This document shows positions 1 through 9,683 of a DNA stretch of 64,000 nucleotides, in pieces; the first letter of the stretch is position 1; each line of letters starts with the position of its first letter. Source of the stretch: Mrakia gelida (lineage: Eukaryota; Basidiomycota; Tremellomycetes; Cystofilobasidiales; Mrakiaceae). The stretch is taken from positions 62,001 through 126,000 of the forward strand of contig BRON01000015.1 in the NCBI GenBank assembly GCA_024345305.1. Direction: 5' to 3'. Under the pieces are notes generated by a model, which did no database searches, was not told the origin of the DNA, and was given only the letters and a program-made list of their open reading frames with translations. A program made the position numbers and the translations under genes.

Positions 1-2640
1 CGGTTCCCTTCCCATCACCTCCCGCGTCCCTTCACAACTCGGACGAACCTGTCGCCTTCCCTTCCACTCGAACCACCAACTCCTCCCTCGAATCCAACCC
101 TGACGGTTCCGACCCTTCTCGACCCTCCATCGCCCTCTCCCGCTCCTCAACCTCCGGTCACACTCGATATCGTTCAACCCTCTCTCGATCTCACTCGACT
201 CCCACTCCCATCGCCTCGGCTCCTTCCTCGAAATCGCTCACCGGACGTTTCCAGGCGATCAGGAAGAAGATCGAGTCGGAACTCTCGAGGAAGAGGACGA
301 CCTCCTTCCCTTCGTCTCAGTCTCAAACGAGCAGGTCGGGGAAACCCTCCAAGGTCGGGAAGAAGGGAACCGTCGCTGGACTCAAGCCCTCGCCTGCCTT
401 GACCGTTCCCGAGGGAATGAGCGTCGCCGACGCTAGTCAGCTCTGTGCTGCGAAGAGGAGCGATTGTGTGTTGGTCGTTGATGACGAGGAAGGACTCAGT
501 GGGATCTTCACCGCTAAGGATCTCGCTTTCAGGGTGAGTTTGAGCTCTCTCGAGGGTTGGGCTGAAGGAGAGACGCGGTTGATTTCGAGCCGAGCTGAAC
601 CTTCCTCTTTCTTCTTCGCTCTTCCGTTGCTTTCTAGGTCACCGCCGAGTCGCTCGATCCTAGGAACACTCCCGTCTCTGCCATCATGACTCGAAACCCC
701 ATGGTCACTCGAGATACCACCAGCGCTACCGAAGCTCTCCAGCTCATGGTCTCGCGAGGCTTCCGTCATCTCGTGAGTTTCGCCTATTCCTCTTCTCTCC
801 TCGTTTCCTATCCTTATCTCGAGCTCACCATCATCTCTCTTCTTCCTCAGCCCGTCTGCAACGAAGAAGGCGACGTCGTTGGTCTCCTCGACATCACCAA
901 GGTCTTCCACGAAGCTCTGGCCAAGGTCGAACGGGGATCCTCCGCTTCAGCTCAGCTCTCTGCCGCTCTCGCAGGAGTCCAAACCGAGCTCGGACCCGGA
1001 ATGACTTCGAGTCCTCAAGCGGCTGCCATGCTCGCCTACGTCGACTCGCTCAAGGAGAAGATGGCTCTTCCCGATCTCACCACCGTCATGGATCAGAGCA
1101 AACCTCCTCCCACCGTCGGACCTAGGACGAGCGTCAGGGAGGCTGCCATGCTCATGAAGGAGAGGAGGACGACCGCTGTGTGTGTGATGGAGGTGGTGGG
1201 AGGAGTGCAGAAGATCGTTGGAATCTTCACGAGCAAGGACGTCGTGCTCAGGGTCATCGCCGCTGGACTCGACTCGCAGAGGTGCAGCGTCGTTCGAGTC
1301 ATGACTCCTCACCCCGACACGGCTCTTCCCACGTTGAGCGTTCAGGATGCGTTGAAGAAGATGCATGGTGAGTCACTTGTCTTTCTCTTCCAGCTCGCGT
1401 TCTTGTTGCTTCGATTCTGCTCGTGGACGAGTGCTGACCTTCTTTCTTTTTGCCTTTCTCTCTCGCAGTCGGACACTACCTCAACCTTCCCGTCGTCGAG
1501 AGCGATGGCCGACTCGTCGGAATCGTCGATGTGCTCAAGCTCACCTACGCTACCCTCGAGCAGGTTCGTTCCTCCCTCCCTACGCGTTCGCGTTCGACCC
1601 GACTCTCGAGCTGACTTGCTCTCCTCCATCCCTCTCTTCTTCTTCAGATCGGAAACATGAACGGCGACGGAGGAAGTGACACCGGAAGCGGAGGAGGAGG
1701 ACCTATGTGGGGGAAGTTCTTTGACTCGATTGGCGGAGCCGCCGACGACGACAACAACTCGGTTCACTCTGGATCCCACGCTGCCCCTTCCAACGATCCT
1801 CGACCTCACACCCCCTCCCGACCTGCCAACAAGCTCTCCTCAGGATCCTACGTCTCCTCCCCTCCCTTCGAAGTCCTCCCAGGAGACTCAGCCTCAGCCG
1901 TCGGCGTCGACGACTCGTCGGAGGCCGGACTCATGAAGGGAGGACGAGCCACCTCCTCGGTCGCTCCTCCAGCCGCTCTCGTCGACGACGGAACCTACGT
2001 CTTCAAGTTCAAGACTCCCAGCGGACGAACCCATCGATTCCAAGCTCGACACGACATGCTCGAGAACCTCCGAGAGATCGTCGCTGGGAAACTCGCGACG
2101 GACCCCTTCTTCACCGAATCCACCACCACCACTCCCCTCGATCCCGCTGGATTCACCCTCTCCTACACCGACGACGACGGAGATCTCATCCACATGACCA
2201 GCGACGGGGACGTTACGGACGCCGTCAAGGTCGCTAGGACTCAGAAGCAGGATCGAGTCGTCCTCTTCCTCTCGGGAGGCAAAGCCTGGGACGAGGCCAT
2301 CAAGGCTCAGGAACCCATCCCTGCTCCCATTCCAGCTTCGCCACTCTTCTCCCCTCCAGCTACCTCGTCCAGGTCCCTCGCCGCTCTCCAGGAGGAGGAA
2401 TCCGAAGTCGCTCCTCCCGCTCCCATCGCCGTCCCCGTCGCCGTTCAGGAGAAGATGGTCTCCCCCGAGGTCGACCCTGCGAAGGAACCCGCTATGGCCG
2501 CTCCTGCGAAGGTTCACTCTACGCCTGTGGGAGACGGATCGGTCGCTGGAATCCCGAAGGACTTGATCCTCCCCGCGTCGATTGGGTTCCTCGGTGTCGT
2601 CGTCGTTGCTGTGTTTGCTATTTCGCGGATGAGCAAGTAG
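1..2640 (+). CDS. CBS-domain/PB1-domain membrane protein, 5' partial (Mug70-like)
   Basis: The reading frame is open to the window edge, so the N-terminus is missing. Exons are 1-533, 638-772, 851-1367, 1469-1563 and 1648-2640; all four introns have GT..AG ends. The N-terminal part is Ser/Arg-rich. It is followed by CBS repeats (for example VLVVDDEEGLSGIFTAKDLA near 470-530 and VCVMEVVGGVQKIVGIFTSKD near 1175-1240). A PB1-like domain lies at about 1990-2280 (VFKFKTPSGRTHRF ... YTDDDGDLIHM). One hydrophobic segment (IGFLGVVVVAVFAI) sits just before the TAG stop, so the protein is probably tail-anchored. CBS plus PB1 is the architecture of fission-yeast Mug70 and its fungal relatives. CBS domains usually sense adenylate-type ligands, but the role here is inferred only. 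The long 3' flank and the next gene on the opposite strand suggest no operon-like coupling. Confidence 0.85.
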
Positions 2641-4256
2641 ATTGGGGTTGCTTGGATCGTAGAGTAGACTTCACTTACTTCCCTTACCATTCGCTTCGTA
2701 CACCCTTCTGCACTCTCTTTCTTTCGTCGGTCCTTGCTTCGTTTTCCTTCCCGTCCCCCCTCATATTTCGACTCGCTCGCTTCCTTTCCCCCTCTTCTCT
2801 TTCTTGCTTTTAGTCATCTTCGCTCTGCTCCCTTCTCTCCCATACCTACACTCTCGCTCGCTCGCTCTCTGAGGTCTCGTTCTTCGTTCTTCGTCGCGTC
2901 GTCCTTCTCTCCTTCGTACATAGTTCGAACAAAATCCCTCGTCCTCGTCTCTTCTCACGACCCGTTTCTTTCTTCGTTCACGAGCGTAGTATTTACTCTT
3001 CGTTGATCCTAATGCTTCTTTTCTCACATCTTGAGCGAAAGCAGGAGGAAGTGGAGGGAGGGAGGGATGGCGGGACGAGGGTGAGCGAGGGAGAGACTCG
3101 ACGCGTTTGAGGAACGAGCTGGTCAACAGCTTACAGTCTTGCGAAGGAAGGATCCTATGTATGGCCAGTGATTGCAAGCGTCCATCTATTGGCAGCCAGG
3201 GTGACGGTAGAAGGAAAGCTCTAGAAGAGCAAACTGACACCACGAAATGAAACCTCGTTCGCGTCAAGGTCGACCCGACGCGACGCGTTTACTGTTCGTC
3301 TCTCCTGTGCTCCAAAATGGGCGAGGAACCTCGCAAAAGGAAGCAAAAGAACCACCCGCGCTATTATACAGCTGAAGAATTTTTCTTAGTTCTTCGACAA
3401 GGTTTGAACGACTGCTTTCTCCACCCCCGGGCCCGAGGGGCGAGAAAGTCTTATGGATCGAGCCCGCGCTAGTCTGGCATCTGGACCACTTCCTAGCGTC
3501 GCGTTCTAGGCCGCTGCTCTACTGAAGGAGATGATAAATACCTACTCTCTAGCAGTGCTACAAGTATCCTTTGAGAAACTCTGGACACGCTCAAACAACG
3601 AATGAGAACAAGCTCGATTCGAGTGAGAAAACCTTCTGTTGATGGGTTTGAGGAGCGGAATCTCCGAAAGGTGAGTATATACATCGGATAGGTCATAAGG
3701 TTAAGCTCTCTGGCTTCTGGTCCCTTCACCTATCGAAGAAAGCGAGGTTCAGCGACACGTCGTGACTTCGTTTCGAATGCGAGAAAAGAGGTGCTTCAAT
3801 CGACGAGAAGAGAGCTGAGAGGGGGCACACTCGTGCGATACTCGGTGGGTGAAGTCGTCATTGCAGCAAAAAAGATGGCTGGTCGGCTCTTTCTCAAACC
3901 CTCGCGCGCGCGAGGGAATCCGCCTCCGCCCTCCCGAGATCGACGCGTCGAGATCCAGAGTCCAAGCGACTGTCAGATCCCTCGAACCGCTTCACCTTTC
4001 CCAGCGAAGGGGATGAAAGTCTGTGTCCGAGTACGATCACGAGTCTGATTGGGTCGAGACGAGGCAAAGGCATGAAGATCGTGAAAACAAACGAGAGAAA
4101 CAAAACCTTCCGAGACAGATACGAACCACAGAGAGGGAAAGTTCGTGAGATGAGAAGCTACGCAAGCAAGCTGAGACGAGTCGAAGTCCAGAACGGAAGC
4201 AATGGCAAACAGAACGAGAACAAGCGAAACGAAACCAAAACCGTCGACGCGTCTCC
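2641..4256. other. Intergenic region without a supportable gene
   Basis: This spacer separates the convergent ends of the CBS/PB1 gene and the kinase gene. It starts pyrimidine-rich, as expected for a 3' UTR, and contains several ACGCGT palindromes (near 3100, 3280, 3945). I see no ORF with splice-compatible neighbours, no tRNA-like cloverleaf and no repeat. Confidence 0.5.
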
Positions 4257-7200
4257 TCAAGCCAACACCTCCTCCCTCTGAGCTCCAGCACTCTCCCTCT
4301 CCTCCTCGTCACTATCCGTTCCTCTCGAAGGCGACGGATACGTGAACGCAGCGTCCAGCATCCCTCCCAACCCAGCATCTACGATCTCCAACCACTTCCC
4401 CAGGTCCGCGACCGTCCTCTCGAGTTCGGCGACGACGTCCTTTTGGGTGACGAGTTTGGCGTAGTCGAGCGGTCGAATGGGAGGCCCTTCGTTTGGGATG
4501 GCCATGAGGGGAGGAGGAGGTTGCGGGGTGGGTATGGGAGGAGCGTAGGGTGAGGCGGATCGGCGAAGGTTCTGATCCGAGTGGGAGGTGTGAAGTTGGA
4601 GGAAGGTCGAGGAGCCTGGGAGCGGACTTGACGAAGGAGTGGTGGTGGATTGATGGTGAAAGGTTGTTAGGGTTCCGTTGAGAGGGGAGGGCATGGGGAT
4701 GAAGTTGAATCGAGCGGCTGAGGAGGAAGCTGAGGGCGAGGGAGGGAGGAGGTCCGACTGCATATCTGGACCGACGGGGAGGAGTTTGAGCATGTCTTTG
4801 AGACCTCCTCCGAGCGAGGGAGGGGCTGGTAGATGAAGGAGAGAGGTTTGAGGTTGGGCGAGTTGCTGGCGAGAGATGGTGGAAGGAGTGGGAGGAGGAA
4901 GAGGCGAATGCCGACCGACGTCGACGAATCCTTCGGGTTCCGTTCGAGAGTGACTTCGAGCTCGAGGGACTGGAGCGGTGACGAGACCTGTTGCGCTTCG
5001 AGAGATCCCTGCTCGGAGAGGGACGAAGATGGGATGTGGAGGGGAGACTGTTTCCATGACGGCGACGCTGGCTTGACGGTTGATGAAGGGACGTTGAAGA
5101 GGGTAGAGGGGTTTGGTTGGAGACTCGTGTTCGCCGATGTGGCGACGATTGAGGAAGGAAGGCGAGAGGGAGAGGTCCGAGGGAGGATGGTCGTAGTTTC
5201 GAGTGGGAGAGGAGTCGAGGGAAGCCGAGGGAGCGTGGGACATTCGCTTAGTGGCGGTGCTGGTGGAGGAGGAGGCGACCGAAGAGGAGAGGGGATTTCG
5301 AGCGGGAGGAGGAGGACCTCTGGTGACTGGAGACGACGGCGAGCTTCCACCTGCCAATCCTTGCGATGCACTCCTCCCTCTCCTCGGTGACATCCCCTCT
5401 GGCATCAACCCTCCCGCCGTTCCAGGTGAGCGAGCCGACAGCGGACTTCCCGAGCGAAGCCCATCGACGTGTTCGTTCGTGAAGGCGAAAGGAGGAGGGA
5501 TGGCGATGTTGGCGAGACCTTTGGAGTTTCGGACGTCTCGGTAGGTGGAGTTGGAGGAGAAGGATGAGGAGGATATGGAAGCAGGGTTGGATCCGTAGTT
5601 GGGAAGTTTGAGAGGGGAAGGCGACCGAGAAGCTGCTCGACGATCCGAACGCGTCGACTCTTGATCCGACGAGAGACCGAAGACGGATGGATCAGGCGAG
5701 TTGCTGAGGTCGACGACCCCCAGATCATCCTCCTCGTCCGAGTTGAACCGAAGACCATTTCTCGCTGCTATCACATCGTCGTTCTCCAACCTCTCCTCCA
5801 ACTCCTTCGGTTCGACGACTCCGACCGCGACGACGGCAGCTCCTGGACGGATGGTTTTCGACCTCGAATCCTCGTCGAGCGACCTCGTCGCGTTGTTGTT
5901 GTTGGTTGGGTAGGCGAGGAAGCCACCTGGCGACGGAGAGAGACCTCCTCCTCCTGGGTCGGATCGGAAAGGATCAACTGGGGCGTTGACATCCTCGAAG
6001 AGTCGACGAAGGGAGTTGGGAGCCGTTTTGGCTGGAGCAGAAGGTTGGCGGAGGGTAGGAGGAGCGAGGGATGGACTCGGAGGGGAGGAGGTGTAAGGGA
6101 ATCCTTCGGAGGGTTTGAAGGTCTGGCGAAAATAAGGAGAGAAAAGTCAGCACGATTGAAGTCGCGTGAGGAGCGAACGACTCGAAAGACTCACGTTGAA
6201 CTGCCAGTCGTTCTCTCCATCGAGACCAAACTCCGAGTCCTCGCCGTAGATGCTGACCGCCATGCTCTTCCTGTTCTCCTGCTGACCCTTGTACGCGTCG
6301 ACTCGGCGAAGAAGCTCGTTGAGAGGCGTGAGAGGAAGCTTCGAAGCCGACTTGATCCACTTGGTCTTGAGCAGGTCGTCCGCCGAAGATCGCTGTGAGA
6401 AAACGAAAAATGAGAGACGCGTCGACGTCAGATCTAAGAGCGTAGGCAAACGAGGTTAGCGGCAGGAAAGACTCACCTCGTCAGGCTGCTCGTTCAAGCA
6501 CCCAGCGAGAAACTCCCTCATCTCCCTCGACCAGTTCTCGTTCTCAGGCAGCTTCGGGGGCTTCATCTTCGGGATCATCATGATGACCCTCATCGCATCT
6601 TCCTTCGCGTGGGGAGGCTCTCCGTCCTTGTCTGCGATCTCGAGCACGGTGATCCCGAGTCCCCAGATGTCGGCCTTGGTGTCGTACGGTCGACCGAGAA
6701 GGACCTCGGGAGCCATCCAGTAGGGAGTTCCGACGAACGTGGTACGTTTCGAGGTGTTGGAGGAGGAGAGGAAGAGGGGAGCCGAGACTCCGAAGTCGCA
6801 GAGGACGACTCGAGGAGCGGAGGTGAGGAGGACGTTGGCACCTGAGGAAGGAAAGGAGGGAAGGTGAGCTTCGAGTTCGCTGAGGTCGAGCTCGCGGAGG
6901 AAGGAGGGCAAGAGGGACGAACCTTTGATGTCTCGATGAATGATACCGACTCTATTGAGGTAGGAGAGAGCGACCAGCACCTCTCGAACAATGAGGACGA
7001 TGAACTTCTCCTCGATGTGACCGGCTTCTCTCTGAAGGAGGGGGAGGGAAGGAGAAGGGCAAAAGAAAGGTCAGCTTGAGCTTGATTCTCTGGAAAACGG
7101 GTGTGTTCTATAGCTATAGTAAAGAACGTGGTGCTAGGAGAACTCCGAGTGACTGGCTATCCAATCTGCTGGTGGGAAGCGGAGCTGAAGGAGACGAGGT

Positions 7201-8020
7201 GGGCTGAAGGGATCAGACCTCCCTGCTCGCTCCTTCCTGCCTCCTCTCGACCCCTCGACCCTTGAACTCGCTGGTTCGAAAGCTACAAAGTGATTTTATC
7301 CTCCCCAATGGATGAAAGATGTCGCAAGTGCGGCTTCTACCACCAAAAGGAGGCGGAAGAGCTACCGAAGCTCGTCTCCCTCGAACCCAAACAAACGAGA
7401 GCTCGCCCTCCCTCCCTCTCCTTCCTTCCTCTCTCTCTCCTCTCTCCCATCCCAGCCGGATCACAGCAACCAACCCCTCCCAGCCATGTACCGAAAGCAC
7501 AAGTCGCTCTGCACTCACCAAGGTCTTCAAACTCCCTCCTCCCGCGTAATCCATGGCGATCCAAACCTTGGGTCCTTCCATCCAGCACCCAAAGTACCTC
7601 GTCACGTTGCTCTTCTCGGCATCCCCGTTCCTGGTCATGCTCTGGAGCATACCGACCTCCCTCTGGATGTCTGCTGTATCGTCATCCTGGGTGTCGAGGT
7701 CGATGATCTTGAGAGCGACGACGAACGAGGTGGGGATGTGAAGAGCTTTGTAGACCGAGCCGAACGCTCCTTTGCCGATCTTTTCGACTCGCTGGAGGGA
7801 GAGGGAAGAACGGACATGCGTGAGAAGCAGGGTCAGTGAGAGGTGAGGAGGGAAGAAGAAGGGGGCAAGGAGGGAGGAAGGGATGGGAGAGAGGAGGTAG
7901 GACGAGGGAGGGATGAGCTCGAGTTGATGATGAGCTGACCTTGAAGATCCTGCTTGGGTCGACGTCCCTAGGGACGAGAGGAAGAGCGGCTAGGAAAGCA
8001 TGCTCGTTCGGGAGAGGCAT
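4257..8020 (-). CDS. Ste20-group serine/threonine kinase (GCK-III, Kic1/Nak1-like)
   Basis: Six exons join in phase: 7940-8020, 7519-7791, 6923-7031, 6477-6841, 6195-6392 and 4257-6122, giving 963 codons and TGA. The kinase domain starts near residue 28. It has a glycine loop (GKGAFGSV, 33-40), a catalytic lysine in VALK (K55), HRD at 150-152, DFG at 170-172 and the GTPYWMAPE activation segment. The HRDIKGANVLL motif and close N-terminal placement are typical of GCK-type Ste20 kinases; Kic1/Nak1 act in the fungal RAM/MOR polarity pathway. After about residue 345 comes a 620-residue Ser/Pro-rich, probably disordered tail. It ends in a short helical segment (KDVVAELERTVADLGKWLEIVDAGLG) that could bind a partner. 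The start is the ATG 27 codons before the glycine-loop exon. The second intron is long (487 nt) for this genome. Subfamily assignment is by motif only. Confidence 0.88.
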
Positions 8021-8405
8021 GCAGCCTACGAAAGAGCAGGAGGGAGGGAGGGTCGAGAGAAGGAGCGAGAAGAGAAAGGGGAGGAGAGGTGAAGGTCGTC
8101 GTGGTTGGAGGATCTCGAGGTGAAGGCGAGAGAAGCGAAGACGGGGCTGCTGTCCTTTCAGGAGTTTCGGGAACGAAAATCTTCTTGATACGAGCGAAAG
8201 GTCTCGGAAGTGCGAGGAAAGTGACGGATTATTCTCTGATCAAAGTCGGAGGGCTGAAAGCGACTCTCCCTCTGGAACCCCTGCTCCATCTCCTCTCCCT
8301 TTCCTACTCCCTCTCTTTCCTGCTCTCAAAGATGTTACGAGTCAATTCCATCATTCATAAACGTATCTTCTTCCCATCCTGCGAGTCGAGCGCCAGCGAA
8401 GCCGT

Positions 8406-8835
8406 TTAGTGCTGGAGAAACGGCAAAGGGAAAGTTGGAGGCGAAGTCAGCTCTCGCTCGAGGTCGTGTCCTTCATCTCCCTCGTCAAGTCGCGAAAGCA
8501 GAGAACAACTCACCTTAGCGGCCTCCTTGTTTCCGGCGGCGGAAGCAGAGTGTCCGGTCTGGTCGACCTTGTCTCCGACAGCGGAGGTGGCAGCAGAGGC
8601 TCGATCTCCGAGGGAAGCGTTGGAGTCTTTGGCGACGGACTTGTTACCCTCCTTGGAGACGGCAGAGATTCCCTCCTGGACGGACTCGCTCACGTAGGTA
8701 GCAGCGTTCTGAAGAGAGAGGGAAGGAAAGAAGGGAAGGGAGAGAGAGGAGGTCAGCGACCTGAGAAGGAACGAGGAGGACTCACGGCGGGTGGCGAGAA
8801 CACCATCAAGGACTGACCTTGATGGTGTCAGCCAT
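8406..8835 (-). CDS. Grg1/CCG-1-like small stress protein
   Basis: Three exons (8818-8835, 8514-8708, 8406-8411) encode 72 residues. The start MADTIKNAATYVSESVQ, the KEGNKSVAKDSNAS and VGDKVDQTGHSASA segments, and the KEAAKH end match the glucose-repressible Grg1 / clock-controlled CCG-1 family, which runs to about 70 residues. Family members are strongly induced by starvation and stress; their biochemical role is unknown. The first exon is only 18 nt and the last only 6 nt, encoding H and the stop. Its first intron starts inside a perfect hairpin (8800-8828, see separate entry). Length, start and end all fit the family, so the call is firm although the protein is short. Confidence 0.9.
8800..8828 (-). 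promoter_or_regulatory. RNA hairpin enclosing the 5' splice site of the Grg1-like gene
   Basis: Positions 8800-8810 and 8818-8828 form a perfect 11-bp inverted repeat with a 7-nt spacer. In the transcript the stem arm ACACCAUCAAG is the end of exon 1. The loop GUCAGUC begins with the intron's donor GU, and the other arm lies in the intron. The donor is therefore placed exactly at the top of a hairpin, which could restrict U1 access. The geometry is read directly; a regulatory role is inference. Confidence 0.6.
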
Positions 8836-9683
8836 TGTGGAAGAGTAAAGAAGTGGTGGGTGGGGTTGGGTGGGTAGAAGTGGGTTTGGAGGTTTGGAGG
8901 AAGTGAGCGTTTGTGAGGAGGAAGGAAGGAAGGGCGAGCAGGGAGCCTTTTGAAGGGAGAGCGCGATGGGGCTGTTTCCGCATGACGAGGCAAGGCGAGA
9001 TCCGGCACGTCAGGAGGGGCGAAAATCGCACCTGCCAGCTGGAAGACGCGACTTTCACGAGCTAAGAGAGAATTGGGGTGAAGGGGGCTGAGGGACCGAG
9101 AGAGAAGAGGCGAGGGAGGGGTGAGAGCATGTGAGAGGGAGGAGGAGGAGAGACGACGCGACGTGATCCGAAGACTCGAGTCGTCGTAAGCTCGAGTGCA
9201 GCGACGAGCGACTAGTCCCCCTTAGCTGACTACAACTAATCCGTTCCGTCGTAGACTTCGAGCTGAGAGTGGATATCTATCAGCCCTGCCACGGTCTTTC
9301 GCGTCGGTTCGACGACGCGTTCGATTCGAGATCACAACGCCCGCTTTGCTCGACGCGTTGAACGAGAAGATGTCGAGGCTCTCGACAAGGTCAGTAAAGA
9401 ATGGACGATGCTCTTCGCTCTACCCAGACGACCGTTACGTAACAGCAAGACCCATGCAATGCAAATGGCGAACAAACAACGAGACCAAAACAACAACAAC
9501 GAAAACGGAGGAAAAACCAAACGAAGCACACCCTTCCCAGCACCCTTCTCTACATCACTCAGACAGCTCCTTCTCCCAAGGTAAGATCTTCGTGCCAATG
9601 ATACGAGCTAACTGTGAAACGAGGTCAACCCACGTCGTCAGCAAAAGAAGCGGGTCGAGTCGAAGTGAAGTGAGCACATCGAC
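8836..9683. other. Promoter-side intergenic region, no gene supported
   Basis: This stretch carries the upstream region of the Grg1-like gene and the uncertain 3' end of F-box paralog A. It is purine-rich near 9060-9160 and has ACGCGT palindromes near 9315 and 9354. An intron-like acceptor and short open stretch near 9590-9630 could be a further terminal exon of paralog A, but I could not confirm its frame. Confidence 0.35.

Noticed and set aside
4833..6398. Long plus-strand open frames opposite the kinase tail.
   Set aside because: They run antisense to a verified exon (4257-6122) in a GC-rich region where opposite frames stay open by composition. They have no domains or splice signals of their own.
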